Assembly (NCBI RefSeq): GCF_003426815.1 | Contig: NZ_QKYK01000012.1 | Span: 62,001 to 126,000, forward strand | From: Desertimonas flava | GTDB taxonomy: Bacteria; Actinomycetota; Acidimicrobiia; Acidimicrobiales; Ilumatobacteraceae | Direction of reading: 5' to 3' | DNA length: 64,000 bases | Made by a program: the position numbers and the translations under genes | Notes under the pieces: generated by a model | What the model was told of the DNA's origin: nothing | Database searches by the model: none | What the model saw: only the letters and a program-made list of their open reading frames with translations | Part shown: positions 1 to 9,310 of the stretch, in pieces | Layout: the number at the start of each line of letters is the position of its first letter | Numbering within the stretch: position 1 is the first letter of the stretch

Positions 1-19
1 ATCGCACTACAGTGCAACC

Positions 20-1741
20 ATGTTCCGTCGAGGCACGTCCCCGCCCCAGCCGGCCCGCCGGCGCACCGCCGCAGCCATCGTCGTCGCCCTCCTCGGCGCG
101 ACGGCGGCCGCCACCGCAGCCGGCGCCACGTCGCCGCCCACCGGTCCCGACACGTCGGTCCCGGGCACCGAGGCTCCGGCCACCGACGCTCCCGGCACAG
201 ACGTCCCGGGCACCGACGCCCCGGGCACCGACGCTCCCGGTAGCGAGGCCCCGGGGTCCGACGCTCCGTCGTCCAGCGCTCCGGCAGCGACCGACGCACC
301 CGGAACGGCAGCGCCCGAGGCACCCGCCGCCACCTTGCCGGCCGACATCGACACCGAGGGCACCGCGGCGATCGGCATCGTGCTCGAGCCGACCAACCTC
401 GACATCGTGCACCAGGCTGGTGCCGCCCTCGAGCAGCTCCTCCTCGACAACGTCTACGAGACGCTCCTCACCGGCGCGCCGGACGGCACCACGTCACCGG
501 GCCTCGCCTCGCTCGAGATCTCCGAGGACGGCCTGACCTACACGTTCACGCTGCCCGAGGGCGTGACGTTCCACGACGGTGACCCGCTCACCGCCTCCGA
601 CGTCGTCGCCACGCTCGAGGAGACCAAGGCCAACGGCGTCAACAAGGAGGACTTCTCCAGCGTCGAGACCATCGAGGCGCCCGACGACCTCACCGTGGTG
701 CTCACGCTCAGCCAGCCCGACAGCGAGTTGGCGTTCAACCTGTCGCGCCGCGGTGGCGTGGTGCTCAACGAAGGCGCCACGGATGTCGAGACGTCGGCCA
801 ACGGCACGGGACCGTTCACCCTCGCCGAGTGGAGCCAGGGCTCGTCGATCACGCTCGAGCGCAACGACGACTACTGGGGCGAGCCCGCCAACGTGGCCGA
901 GGTCGTGTTCCAGTTCTACCCCGAACCCAACGCCCTCGTGAACGCCTTGAGCGACGGGGACATCGACATCGCCGTGGCGGTCAACACCGACCTGATCGGC
1001 GAGTTCGAGGACAATCCCGACTGGGTGATCACGTCGGGGCCGTCCAACGGCGAGTTCACGCTCGGCTACAACAACGGCGGCGAGGTTCTCTCCGACCAGC
1101 GGGTCCGCCAGGCCATCACGCAGGCCATCGACAAGGCCGGCGTCCAGGCGCTGTTCAACGGCTACGGCACCATCGTCGGTGCTCCGGTGCCGCCGTTCGA
1201 CCCGTGGTACGAGGACCTCACCGGCCTCTACCCGTACGACCCCGACGCGGCCCGCGCCCTGCTCGAGGAAGCCGGCTACGGCGACGGACTCACGCTCAGC
1301 TTCGTGGTTCCCAACCACTACCCGCAGAGCATCGCCGACTACGTCGTGTCGCAGCTCGGCGACGTCGGCATCACGGTCGACCTCCAGCTCGTCGAGTTCC
1401 CGACGTGGCTCGAGCAGGTGTACACCAACCACGACTACGACCTCACGGCCGTGCTGCACGTCGAGCCCCGGGACATCTTCAACTACGGGAACCCCGACTA
1501 CTACTGGCAGTACAACAACCCCGAGGTGATCGCCCTGCTCGACCAGTCCCGGCTCGAGGTCGACGTCGACGCCTCCAACGAGCTGCGTCGCCAGGCGGCG
1601 GCGATTATCGCCGAGGACGCGGCCACCAACGTGCTGATCGTGTACGACGACGTGATCGTCGCCAACACCCGCATCTACGGCTACCCGACGTTCGACGCGA
1701 ACTCGCGCTTCGACGTGACGGGCGTGGCCGTCACCAGCTGA
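20..1741 (+). CDS. Peptide ABC transporter substrate-binding protein (SBP_bac_5 type)
   Basis: A 573-residue extracellular solute receptor that would deliver peptides to the permeases encoded just downstream. The N-terminus is Arg-rich and is followed by a hydrophobic Ala/Val segment at about residues 17-36, which reads as a signal peptide. A Pro/Thr/Ala/Asp-rich spacer with repeated APGTD-like units follows (about residues 36-105), and then a classic SBP_bac_5 body containing GTGPFTLAEW. No lipobox cysteine is evident, so anchoring is unclear; the spacer may cross the cell wall. The start is ATG at 20; only 19 bases precede it, so its promoter lies outside. A strong hairpin follows the stop, so this gene can be transcribed apart from the permeases. 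The substrate (dipeptide, oligopeptide or other) cannot be told. Confidence 0.88.
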   Translation: MFRRGTSPPQPARRRTAAAIVVALLGATAAATAAGATSPPTGPDTSVPGTEAPATDAPGTDVPGTDAPGTDAPGSEAPGSDAPSSSAPAATDAPGTAAPEAPAATLPADIDTEGTAAIGIVLEPTNLDIVHQAGAALEQLLLDNVYETLLTGAPDGTTSPGLASLEISEDGLTYTFTLPEGVTFHDGDPLTASDVVATLEETKANGVNKEDFSSVETIEAPDDLTVVLTLSQPDSELAFNLSRRGGVVLNEGATDVETSANGTGPFTLAEWSQGSSITLERNDDYWGEPANVAEVVFQFYPEPNALVNALSDGDIDIAVAVNTDLIGEFEDNPDWVITSGPSNGEFTLGYNNGGEVLSDQRVRQAITQAIDKAGVQALFNGYGTIVGAPVPPFDPWYEDLTGLYPYDPDAARALLEEAGYGDGLTLSFVVPNHYPQSIADYVVSQLGDVGITVDLQLVEFPTWLEQVYTNHDYDLTAVLHVEPRDIFNYGNPDYYWQYNNPEVIALLDQSRLEVDVDASNELRRQAAAIIAEDAATNVLIVYDDVIVANTRIYGYPTFDANSRFDVTGVAVTS

Positions 1742-1771
1742 GCCGGCTCCGCATCGGACCGCGATGACGAT

Positions 1772-1802
1772 GGCGGGCGGCACCCTCGTGGTGCCGCCCG
1801 CC
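1772..1802 (+). terminator. Perfect 13-bp hairpin after the binding-protein gene
   Basis: Stem 1772-1784 pairs perfectly with 1790-1802 around a 5-nt loop (ctcgt). There is no T-run after it, which is usual for high-GC actinobacterial terminators. It would raise binding-protein mRNA relative to the permease mRNA. Confidence 0.7.
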
Positions 1803-1840
1803 GTTCGTCCGGGCCCCCTGCGTCCGGGACGTCGATTGCC

Positions 1841-1846
1841 TAGATT
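1841..1846 (+). promoter_or_regulatory. -10 hexamer TAGATT for a leaderless permease mRNA
   Basis: TAGATT lies 6 nt before the GTG start at 1853 and there is no Shine-Dalgarno sequence between. This is the spacing expected if transcription begins at the start codon. Confidence 0.45.
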
Positions 1847-1852
1847 CTGACC

Positions 1853-2803
1853 GTGCTCTGGTTCCTGCTGCGACGACTCGGCCTGCTCGTCGTCGCCCTC
1901 GCGGTGGCCAGCGTGGTGGTGTTCCTGCTGCTGCGCGTCATCCCCGGGGATCTCGCCGCCACCGTCGGCGGTCTCGAGGCGTCCCAGGAGGACCTGGCCG
2001 CGATTCGCGAGCGGCTCGGCCTCAACCGGCCGCTCCTCACGCAGTACTTCGAGTGGATCGGCGGCGTCCTGCAGGGCGATCTCGGGCAGTCGGCGCTCAC
2101 CAGGTCGTCGGTCACGTCGCAGCTCGGCGAGAAGCTCACGATCACCGGCCCCCTCGTGGCCGCGTCGACGGTCGTGTCGCTCGCCGTCTCGCTCCCCCTC
2201 GGGATGTATGCGGCGATGCGTCACCGCAAGGCCGACGGCGTCGCACTCTCGGCCGGCAGTCAGATCGGGTTCGCCACGCCGCAGTTCATCGTGGGCATCG
2301 TGCTGATCGCCGCCCTCAGCGGCAGGTTCCAGCTGCCGTCGCAGGGCTTCCCCCGCAAGGGTTGGAGCGACGATTGGGGCCGCTCGATCCGGTCGATGGT
2401 GCTGCCGACGATGACCCTGGCGCTGGCCCAGACGGCGGTGCTGATGCGGTTCGTGCGGACCTCGACGATCGAAGTGATGAACCAGGACTACATCCGCACG
2501 GCCCGCGCCAAGGGCCTCACCCGCGGGCGGGCGCTGCTGCTCCACGGGATGCGCAACGCATCCGTCCCGGTCATCTCCGTCGTCGGCATCCAGATCGCCG
2601 GGCTGCTCGCCGGCGTCGTGGTGATCGAGCGGGTGTTCAACCTTCCCGGCGTCGGCCAGATGCTCCTCAAGGACGTCAGCAACCGCGACATGGACAAGGT
2701 GCAGGGAACGCTCCTGCTGCTCGTCGCCGCCGTCCTCGTGATCGGCTTCCTCGTCGACGTCATCCACCATCTCGTCGATCCCCGCCTGCGGCTCGCCCGA
2801 TGA
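1853..2803 (+). CDS. Peptide ABC transporter permease, DppB/OppB family
   Basis: A 316-residue inner-membrane permease that forms half of the peptide channel. It begins with a hydrophobic helix (residues 1-25), has several further membrane segments, and carries the BPD_transp_1 coupling loop (DYIRTARAKGL, about residue 215) that docks the ATPases. The GTG start at 1853 places the first helix at the usual position for DppB. The gene overlaps the next permease by 4 bp (ATGA), so the two are translationally coupled. Confidence 0.9.
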   Translation: MLWFLLRRLGLLVVALAVASVVVFLLLRVIPGDLAATVGGLEASQEDLAAIRERLGLNRPLLTQYFEWIGGVLQGDLGQSALTRSSVTSQLGEKLTITGPLVAASTVVSLAVSLPLGMYAAMRHRKADGVALSAGSQIGFATPQFIVGIVLIAALSGRFQLPSQGFPRKGWSDDWGRSIRSMVLPTMTLALAQTAVLMRFVRTSTIEVMNQDYIRTARAKGLTRGRALLLHGMRNASVPVISVVGIQIAGLLAGVVVIERVFNLPGVGQMLLKDVSNRDMDKVQGTLLLLVAAVLVIGFLVDVIHHLVDPRLRLAR

Positions 2804-3756
2804 CCGACGCCACGCCCGACGTTCGCCCGTCCGGGCCGGGCAATGCTGTGGTCGGCATCCTGACGGCCATCTGGCGGTCGTGGAGCGGCCGCATCGGTCT
2901 GATCTTCGTGTCGATCATCGTCGCCGCGGCGATCGTGTCGCTGTTCTGGGTCCCCTACGACCCGCTCGAGGTGGTGCCCACCGACAAGTGGCTGCCGATC
3001 TCGCGTGATCACTGGTTCGGCACCGACGGCGCCGGCAAGGACCTCTTCTCCCAGGCGCTCGAAGGGAGCCGCGTCAGTCTGTTCGTCGCCCTTGTCACGG
3101 CCGCCATCGCCGCCGCCGTCGGGCTCGGTCTCGGCATCTTCAGCGCCGTGCTGCCCAGCCGCCTCGGCGACCCCATCGCCTACTTCGTCGACGTGATGAT
3201 CGCCATCCCGACGCTCATCTTCGCCCTCGTCCTCGTCGGCGTCTTCTCGGCATCGGTCCTCGTCATCACGCTCGCCCTCGGGGTCGGATTCGGTGTCGCC
3301 CTCGCCCGCATCGTCCGCGGAGAGGGGCTGCGCGTGATGACGCAGGACTACATCATGGCGGCCGCCGCGTCGGGTACGTCCACGTGGCGCACCACGTGGC
3401 GCCACGTGTTGCCGAACGTGGCGCCGGTCGCCATCGTCCAGCTCTCGCTGATCGCCGGCCTGGCGATCGTGGCCGAGACGTCGCTCGCCTTCCTCGGCGT
3501 GTCATCGCTCAACCGGGCCTCGTGGGGCCGCACGCTGGGCGAGCTGCAGGGGAGCATCACCGCCCACCTCGGCTCCGCCGTTCCAACCAGCATCGTCCTC
3601 GTGATCGCCACGCTCGGCTTCAACCTGCTCGGCGACGGCCTTCGGGACGCGATCGATCCGCGCCTGCGCCTCAGCGGGCGACGCGGCGCAGCACCGGGCG
3701 TCGTCGCCGACGAAGCGCCGGTGGTGACCGTGGTCGACGAAGCGAGTCTCTTGTGA
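2800..3756 (+). CDS. Peptide ABC transporter permease, DppC/OppC family
   Basis: A 318-residue second permease subunit. A hydrophilic N-terminus precedes a membrane helix at about residues 29-50, as in the OppC_N domain; the FGTDGAGKDLFS segment and the coupling loop DYIMAAAASGTSTW are typical of the family. The ATG at 2800 overlaps the stop of the upstream permease, and the gene's own stop overlaps the GTG of the ATPase gene. Several acidic/valine residues after the last helix (about 300-318) form a short cytoplasmic tail. Confidence 0.9.
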   Translation: MTDATPDVRPSGPGNAVVGILTAIWRSWSGRIGLIFVSIIVAAAIVSLFWVPYDPLEVVPTDKWLPISRDHWFGTDGAGKDLFSQALEGSRVSLFVALVTAAIAAAVGLGLGIFSAVLPSRLGDPIAYFVDVMIAIPTLIFALVLVGVFSASVLVITLALGVGFGVALARIVRGEGLRVMTQDYIMAAAASGTSTWRTTWRHVLPNVAPVAIVQLSLIAGLAIVAETSLAFLGVSSLNRASWGRTLGELQGSITAHLGSAVPTSIVLVIATLGFNLLGDGLRDAIDPRLRLSGRRGAAPGVVADEAPVVTVVDEASLL

Positions 3757-4526
3757 GCCTGCTCACCGTCACCGACCTCACCGTGGCCTTCGGCGACCAG
3801 GTCGTCGTCGACCACGTCTCGTTCGCCATCGACACCGGCGAGCGGATCGCCATCATCGGCGAGTCCGGCTCGGGCAAGACGATCACCGCGCTGTCCATCA
3901 TCGGCCTCGCTCCCGACACCGCCACCGTCACCGGCAGCATCGTGTTCGAGGGCACCGAGCTGATCGGCCGGACCGACCGGCAGCTGTCGAAGACACGGGG
4001 CGAGGACATCGCCATGGTCTTCCAGAACCCCCTGACGTCGCTCAACCCGCTGATGCGCGTCGGCAAGCAGATCGCCGAACCCCTTCGCCGCCACCACGGC
4101 ATGAGTCGATCCGCCGCACGCACCGCGGCCATCGAGCTGTGCCAGCGCGTCGGCCTGCCCGAGCCGGAACGGATCGTGCGCTCCTACCCGCACCAGATGT
4201 CGGGCGGCCAGCGCCAACGCGTCGGCATGGCGATGGCCCTCGCCTGCCGGCCGGCGCTGCTCATCGCCGACGAACCGACGACGGCGCTCGACGTCACCGT
4301 CCAGGCCGAGGTGCTGACCGTGCTCGCCGATCTGGTCCAGCAGGAGTCGACGGCACTCCTGTTCATCACCCACGACGTCGCCCTCGTCCCCATCGTCGCC
4401 GACCGGCTGCTCGTGATGCGCCAAGGCCGCGTGGTCGAGTCGGGGTCGGCCGCCGACCTGATCGCCTCGCCCACCCACGAGTACACCACCTCGCTGCTCG
4501 CCGCCGCCAGGAAGACCGCACTGTGA
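3753..4526 (+). CDS. Peptide ABC transporter ATPase, DppD/OppD type (short)
   Basis: A 257-residue nucleotide-binding subunit. Walker A GESGSGKT is at residues 36-43, the signature MSGGQRQRV at about 150, and Walker [13 protein letters not shown] at about 170. Usual OppD/DppD proteins run to about 320-340 residues with a C-terminal oligopeptide HPY tail carrying cysteines; that tail is absent here, as the protein ends soon after the THEYTTSLL segment. The GTG start at 3753 overlaps the permease stop (GTGA). Confidence 0.88.
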   Translation: MSLLTVTDLTVAFGDQVVVDHVSFAIDTGERIAIIGESGSGKTITALSIIGLAPDTATVTGSIVFEGTELIGRTDRQLSKTRGEDIAMVFQNPLTSLNPLMRVGKQIAEPLRRHHGMSRSAARTAAIELCQRVGLPEPERIVRSYPHQMSGGQRQRVGMAMALACRPALLIADEPTTALDVTVQAEVLTVLADLVQQESTALLFITHDVALVPIVADRLLVMRQGRVVESGSAADLIASPTHEYTTSLLAAARKTAL

Positions 4527-5326
4527 CCAGCCCCGTCGTCTCCGGCGACGTGCTGCTGTCGGCTCGCGGGATCGAACGGGTCTACCGGCTCCCCCGCACC
4601 TCACTGTTCGGGGCCCGGGGCGAGCGCCGCGCCCTCGACGGCGTCGACCTCGACATCCCCGCCGGCGCGTCCATCGGCATCGTCGGCGAGTCCGGTTCCG
4701 GCAAGTCGACGCTCGCCCGCATCCTCCTCGGCCTCGACAAGGCGACCGCCGGAACCGTGACCTACCGCGGCCGCGACGTCCGGCCCGGCCCCCCGGCGTC
4801 ATTGCGCTGGTTGCGACGCGAGGTGCAGATCGTGTTCCAGGACCCGCTCAGCTCGCTCGACCCGCGGATGACGATCGCGTCGATCGTCCGCGAGCCGCTC
4901 GTCGGACTGGACGTCGACGGCGACCACACCGAACGGGTCGTCGAGGTGCTCTCCGCCGTGGGCATCGATCCCGACGCCCGGCACCGCTACCCGCACGAGT
5001 TCTCCGGTGGCCAGCAGCAGCGCATCGCCATCGCCAGAGCGATCGCCCCTCGACCCCGGGTCCTCGTGGCCGACGAGCCGGTCAGTGCGCTCGACGTCTC
5101 GGTTCGGGCACAGATCCTCGACCTCCTCGCCCACCTGATGCGCGAATTCCACCTCAGCCTCGTCATGGTGTCCCATGATCTTGGGGTGATCAACACGCTG
5201 TGCGACGACGTCCTGGTGCTCCATCGCGGCCGCTGCGTCGAGCGTGGTCGAGCGGCCGACGTCTTCCGCGATCCCACCGACGACTACACCCGACGGCTCG
5301 TCGCCGCCGTGCCGCGACTCCCATGA
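4523..5326 (+). CDS. Peptide ABC transporter ATPase, DppF/OppF type
   Basis: A 267-residue second nucleotide-binding subunit that pairs with the preceding ATPase. Walker [10 protein letters not shown] is near residue 55, the signature [16 protein letters not shown] is present, and Walker B is [12 protein letters not shown]. The VYRLPR...LFG opening is typical of OppF. It starts at GTG 4523, overlapping the upstream stop by 4 bp, and its own stop overlaps the ATG of the HAD gene, so the transporter and the phosphatase are on one coupled message. Confidence 0.88.
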   Translation: MTSPVVSGDVLLSARGIERVYRLPRTSLFGARGERRALDGVDLDIPAGASIGIVGESGSGKSTLARILLGLDKATAGTVTYRGRDVRPGPPASLRWLRREVQIVFQDPLSSLDPRMTIASIVREPLVGLDVDGDHTERVVEVLSAVGIDPDARHRYPHEFSGGQQQRIAIARAIAPRPRVLVADEPVSALDVSVRAQILDLLAHLMREFHLSLVMVSHDLGVINTLCDDVLVLHRGRCVERGRAADVFRDPTDDYTRRLVAAVPRLP

Positions 5327-5901
5327 ACCGGCTCGACATCCTCCTCGACGTCGACGGCGTGCTGTACCCGCTGCCCGAGCTGTTCACCACGTACGCCGCC
5401 GAGCAGCTCGGCCGGCCGCTGGAGCTCGACACCACCAACTGGGAGTTCTACCGCGACTGGGGACTCGGCTACGACGACTTCGTCGAACTCCTCGGCGAGG
5501 GCGTCCGCGAGCGTCGCTTGTGGTGGTCGGGCGATCCGTACGACGAGGTCGTCGACGCCGTCGCCGCCATCCGTGACGCCGGCCATCGCATCCACGTCGT
5601 CACGGCGCGCGACGTCCGCGGCATCGAGGCCGAGGCGTTCGACGCCACCCAACACTGGCTCGACCGGCATGGCATCGTCGTCGACACGATCAACCTCGCA
5701 CAGGACAAGACCGTCGTCCTGGCCCGCCTCGGTCTGGAATCGCGCAGCTGCGTCGCCATCGACGACGGCCCGCAGCACATCACGGCCTTCGCCCGAGTGG
5801 GGGTCCGCGGCATCGTCCTCGATCGATGGGGCAGCTATCGCGGCGACCACCCTGCGGCCCCCGACCTCGCCGCCGTGGCGGCGCGGCTGGCGACGTGGTA
5901 G
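5323..5901 (+). CDS. HAD-family phosphatase, 5'-nucleotidase-like
   Basis: A 192-residue protein opening with LLDVDGVLYPLP; D9 and D11 fit the DxD nucleophile pair of HAD phosphatases. Motif II is the Thr in VTARD (about residue 91), and motif III/IV are the Lys of DKTVVLARLG and the acidic pair in AIDDGPQH. The compact size and motif spacing resemble 5'(3')-deoxyribonucleotidases, but the substrate cannot be assigned. Coupling to the peptide transporter genes by ATGA overlap suggests co-expression rather than proof of shared function. Confidence 0.75.
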   Translation: MNRLDILLDVDGVLYPLPELFTTYAAEQLGRPLELDTTNWEFYRDWGLGYDDFVELLGEGVRERRLWWSGDPYDEVVDAVAAIRDAGHRIHVVTARDVRGIEAEAFDATQHWLDRHGIVVDTINLAQDKTVVLARLGLESRSCVAIDDGPQHITAFARVGVRGIVLDRWGSYRGDHPAAPDLAAVAARLATW

Positions 5902-7919
5902 TCGCCGAACTCACGCCCGACCGTACGGTTCCTCCTTCACCCGCCGCTGCCCACCGTCGCCGACGCTTTCCCGCCGAGCTCGTCGCCCTCGCCGGCGCCG
6001 TCCTCCCGACCATCGTGATGATCGTCCGGGCCGTCGCGACGGGCTGGGTGCCGCTCTTCGACGCCGCCTACTTCACGGTTCGATCCCGCGACGTCGCCAC
6101 CTCACACAACCCCCTCGTCGGTGCGTGGTCGATGGGCTCGAGAGGCGCCGGCGTCTGGGTCAACAACCTGGGCCCGCTCCAGCTCGACGTGCTGGCGCCG
6201 TTCACGAAGCTCGACCCCTACTGGGGGACGGCCCTCGGCGTCGGCTTGACCAACATCGCCGCCATCGCCGGCGTGTGGCTCGTCAGCCGTCGCCTGTTCG
6301 GCCCGGCCGGTGTGATGGGCGCGATGGCGGGGTCCGTGCTGCTGCAACTCGACATGGGCAGCCTGATGCTCATCGAGGCCCGCCAGCAGCTCGCCCTCGT
6401 GCTGCCGATGTGGTGCCTGCTGTGGCTCGCCACCGCAGTGTGGCACGGCGACCGCTGGGCCGCTCCGTGGATGGTCTTCGTCGCCAGCTTCGTGCTGCAG
6501 ACCCACTTCACCTACGCCTACCAGGCAGCGGCTGCGGCGTTGTCGGCCGCGATCGCCCTCGTCGTGCGGTACCGCGGTCGCCTCGCCGACCTCACCGGGG
6601 TCGCCATCGTCACCGGGGCCGTGGCCGTCGCCTGCTGGCTGCCCACCGTGTGGGACCAGCTCGTCGGCTCGGGGAACCTCGCCGAGGTGCTCCGTCGCGA
6701 CACCGGGACCCAGGAGCCGGTCGGCTGGTCGCGAGGCCTGCGCCTGCTGGCCGAGACCGGCTTCGTCCCACCGCTGTTCGTGCCGGGATCGATGGGCGAC
6801 ATGTTGCGGCAGGGCAGCCGGCCGTCGCTGTGGGCCTCGGTCGTCGCCCTGGTCGTGTGGGCCGCACTCCTGGTGCTCGTCATCGTCGCCGCCCGGCGCA
6901 CCTCGTCGGCCCGGGCGCCGATGGCCGCGGTTGCGCTGGTGGTGCTCGGCGCCGGCGCCTACGCGACGGCACAGATCCCCCCGACCGAGCAGTTCGGGAT
7001 CATCGCCCAGAACTACTACTGGGCCTGGCCGGTCGGCGTCTTCATCGCCTCGCCCATCATCGGCCAGGGCGTGTCGTGGCTCATGTGGCAGCTGTCGGCG
7101 ACGACACACGCCTCGCAGGCGTCACCACTCGGCCGGGCCGCGCCGTGGCTCGGGGCCGTCGGGATCGCGGCGGTCGCGGTCCCCCTGTACCGGCCGACCA
7201 ACCAGCTCCCCGAGACTCGCCACGAGTGGGCCGTCGCCCGAACCCACGCACCCGACCTGCTCGACGAGCTCGACGACTCGCTCGATCGGTACCACTTCGA
7301 CGCCCCCGTCCTCGTCGACCCGGGCGGCGCGCGGCACGTCCGCTACACGATGCTGGCCGAGCTGCAGTCCCACGGCATCGACTTCCGCTTCTCCCCCGGC
7401 TCGACGAACATCTCGCGCTTCGGCGCGGGCCGATGCGACGACGGGACGGCCGCCTGGTTGCTGACGCTTCGCCAGGGCGGCGACGCGCTGTCGGTCGGCA
7501 CCGCCGGCACCCTGCTCGCCGCCGTGCCCGGTCTCACCGTCGCCGAGGCCCGCCGGTCGCTCGAATTGGCGACGGCGTTCGGCGAGTACCTCCGCGACGG
7601 CACGGTCGTCGTGGACGACGACCAGGTCGAGTGGTTCGATGCCGAGGTCCCGCCGCTCGTCGAGCGGGCCCGCGAGACCGACGGCGCCGACGCCCGCGGT
7701 CTCGCCGACTTCCTCAACGGGTTCGCCTACCTCGGTGCCGTGCATCTCGACGAGGAGCGCGCCGACGAGCTGCGGGCGGACCTCGCCGAGTGGGCGGAGC
7801 TGGAGCAGCGGGCCGACGAGGACCGCATGGCGATCTACCTCCGGCCGATCATCCCCAGCGGCGTCGACGACTGCGACCGCATCCCTCCCGGCTACGACTA
7901 CGGCGTCCCCATCGACTGA
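5895..7919 (+). CDS. Multipass membrane protein, glycosyltransferase-like (uncertain)
   Basis: A 674-residue protein with about ten hydrophobic segments between residues 25 and 440, followed by a soluble domain of about 230 residues. The segment PLFDAAYFTVRSRDVA in the first extracytoplasmic loop resembles the acidic loop of GT39/GT83-type (PMT/ArnT-like) membrane glycosyltransferases; this is a weak match. The GTG start at 5895 overlaps the HAD stop by 7 bp; an upstream in-frame ATG at 5826 would add 23 residues inside the HAD gene. The function is not assignable beyond a membrane enzyme of the cell envelope. Confidence 0.6.
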   Translation: MVVAELTPDRTVPPSPAAAHRRRRFPAELVALAGAVLPTIVMIVRAVATGWVPLFDAAYFTVRSRDVATSHNPLVGAWSMGSRGAGVWVNNLGPLQLDVLAPFTKLDPYWGTALGVGLTNIAAIAGVWLVSRRLFGPAGVMGAMAGSVLLQLDMGSLMLIEARQQLALVLPMWCLLWLATAVWHGDRWAAPWMVFVASFVLQTHFTYAYQAAAAALSAAIALVVRYRGRLADLTGVAIVTGAVAVACWLPTVWDQLVGSGNLAEVLRRDTGTQEPVGWSRGLRLLAETGFVPPLFVPGSMGDMLRQGSRPSLWASVVALVVWAALLVLVIVAARRTSSARAPMAAVALVVLGAGAYATAQIPPTEQFGIIAQNYYWAWPVGVFIASPIIGQGVSWLMWQLSATTHASQASPLGRAAPWLGAVGIAAVAVPLYRPTNQLPETRHEWAVARTHAPDLLDELDDSLDRYHFDAPVLVDPGGARHVRYTMLAELQSHGIDFRFSPGSTNISRFGAGRCDDGTAAWLLTLRQGGDALSVGTAGTLLAAVPGLTVAEARRSLELATAFGEYLRDGTVVVDDDQVEWFDAEVPPLVERARETDGADARGLADFLNGFAYLGAVHLDEERADELRADLAEWAELEQRADEDRMAIYLRPIIPSGVDDCDRIPPGYDYGVPID

Positions 7920-7970
7920 CGCTTCCAGAATCCCGATTCTCAGCCGTCTCCGGTCGCGTTTTCGGGCTCT

Positions 7971-8273
7971 CCTGTCGGACCTGTGGGTCAGGCACAGGTG
8001 TGATCGCTTGGCTTCGGCACGATTGTCTGCTCCTGAGGCTGGAGTGCCGTCGTCGGTCGTCGGCACCTTGTCGGTGCGACGGGGCGGTTTGGGTCGCCGG
8101 TTGCGGTTGCCGCACTCTCCGTCACCTACCTCGGGGTTTCGACGCCGGCGCGGCTCGTGGGGGATGTTTCGGGGGCTGGATCGTGACGGTTTTCGTCACG
8201 ATCCAGCCCCCGATCATCGAATGGCACGATCGAGCCCCAGATTCTCGACGTTGTCCAGCGTCCACCCGGCCAC
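7971..8273 (+). repeat. 303-bp intergenic repeat, copy A
   Basis: This stretch matches 29243-29544 in inverted orientation with roughly nine in ten bases identical by eye and only one base of length difference. The match starts at cctgtcggacc and ends at ccacccggccac. It encodes no convincing protein: the only shared reading frame is short, is not supported by a start signal, and is cut by the palindrome. It is a candidate non-autonomous mobile repeat or a structured RNA element. Confidence 0.8.
8171..8211. repeat. 18-bp perfect hairpin at the centre of repeat A
   Basis: 8171-8188 is the exact reverse complement of 8194-8211, with the 5-nt loop gtttt between. The same hairpin (16-bp perfect stem) is conserved in copy B at 29307-29343, with the loop reversed as expected for an inverted copy. 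It could also stop transcription from the two convergent genes. Confidence 0.85.
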
Positions 8274-8364
8274 CGAAAACGCGATCAGAGCAGCACCGGA
8301 ATGCGGTAAAGGCAACGGGTCGCCCGGGGTCGAGATCGTGCCGGATTGCGGGACGATCGGCACC

Positions 8365-9216
8365 TCATGCGGGCGGTGTCGGGGGTGGTGGGCCCGTGGT
8401 GACCGAGGTGCTGGTGGTCGAGGCCCCGGGAGCGAGTGTCGTGCTCGTGGTGCTGGTGCTCGTCGACGTGGTCGTCGTCGTGGTGCTCGATGTCGTGCTG
8501 GTGCTCGTGGTCGTCGTGGACGATGTCGTCGATGTCGTCGAGGGAGAGGTAGAGGTCGAGGTCGACGTGGAGGTGCTCGATGGGGTGGTCGAGGACGCCG
8601 GGGTGGACGTGGTCGTCGACGACGACGTCGTTGTCGAGGGCTCGTTCGTGGTCGTCGGCAGGATCACTCGCGAGATCGTCGTGGTCGTACTCGATGTGGT
8701 GGTCGAGGTCGACGTCGTCGATGTGGTGGTCGAGGTCGACGTCGTCGATGTGGAGGTCGACGTCGACGTCGACGTGGTCGAGCTGGTCGTCGTGGAACTC
8801 GTCGTCGTCGACGAGGACGGGGGGACCCATTGCGGCGCATTCGCCCGGCGCGGCAGTTCCGGGGCTTGCGTCGTCGGCACGGTCGCCGCCTGGGCGACGA
8901 CCGGCGGGGCGGTGGTCGTGGTCACCGAGGATGGCGGCGCCATGATCGGCACCGTCGTGGGAGGCCGGTCGGGCCCGTCCGGCTCGGGAATCGTCCGTTG
9001 GCTCTGGGTCGGGCCGACTGCGAACACGGCGACGGCGACGAGGCCGGCCAGAGCGAGGACCACACCCGTCGAGATGCTGATCACCGCGGCTCGTTCGCTC
9101 CACCACGCCCGCGGCCCCAGCTCGTACTCGGGGAGGAGATCGGCGTCCCAGTCGTCCTCTGGGCCAGGGGGCACGTCGGGCGGATCGGGCCCCCACGGGT
9201 CAGGAGGCGACCACAT
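8365..9216 (-). CDS. Single-pass membrane protein with long Thr/Ser-rich extracellular stalk
   Basis: 283 residues: a Pro/Asp-rich cytoplasmic head (1-40), one membrane helix at about 44-68 (ISTGVVLALAGLVAVAVFAV), then about 200 residues made almost wholly of Thr and Ser with a few Pro. The stalk is encoded by a low-complexity tract of gtc/gtg/gac triplets (complement strand), about 8400-8820. Such stalks are common on actinobacterial surfaces and may be O-mannosylated; no enzymatic domain is seen. ATG 9216 with a TATGAG hexamer 8 nt upstream fits leaderless transcription. Confidence 0.7.
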   Translation of the reverse strand: MWSPPDPWGPDPPDVPPGPEDDWDADLLPEYELGPRAWWSERAAVISISTGVVLALAGLVAVAVFAVGPTQSQRTIPEPDGPDRPPTTVPIMAPPSSVTTTTAPPVVAQAATVPTTQAPELPRRANAPQWVPPSSSTTTSSTTTSSTTSTSTSTSTSTTSTSTTTSTTSTSTTTSSTTTTISRVILPTTTNEPSTTTSSSTTTSTPASSTTPSSTSTSTSTSTSPSTTSTTSSTTTTSTSTTSSTTTTTTSTSTSTTSTTLAPGASTTSTSVTTGPPPPTPPA

Positions 9217-9224
9217 AGAGGTCC

Positions 9225-9230
9225 CTCATA
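9225..9230 (-). promoter_or_regulatory. -10-like hexamer TATGAG upstream of the Thr/Ser-rich gene
   Basis: Read on the minus strand, TATGAG ends 8 nt before ATG 9216. It departs from TANNNT in the last base, so support is moderate. Confidence 0.3.
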
Positions 9231-9310
9231 CCCGCGAACTGCTGCCGGCAGGCACGCGCGGGGAACGCCCGACCGACCTGACCCCCGGGGCGGGATGGCA
9301 GACTCCTCGG

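Larger units (their letters stand above)
7920..8364. other. Intergenic stretch holding repeat copy A
   Basis: No gene is seen between the membrane protein and the Thr/Ser-rich protein, which converge here. The interval is mostly a 303-bp repeat (7971-8273) with a long central hairpin. Around the repeat lie 12-bp inverted arms, TCGCGTTTTCGG at 7954-7965 and its complement at 8273-8284. Confidence 0.7.

Noticed and set aside
8400-8830. Repeated gtcgtcgacgtgg-type triplets, considered as a CRISPR or tandem repeat array
   Set aside because: There are no unique spacers or constant repeats; the tract is the coding sequence of a Thr/Ser stalk.
5573-9310. A very long plus-strand open frame (to 10144) upstream of the methyltransferase
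   Set aside because: It crosses the HAD and membrane-protein genes out of frame and is Arg/Pro-rich noise typical of GC-rich DNA; only 9311-10144 has a recognisable domain.
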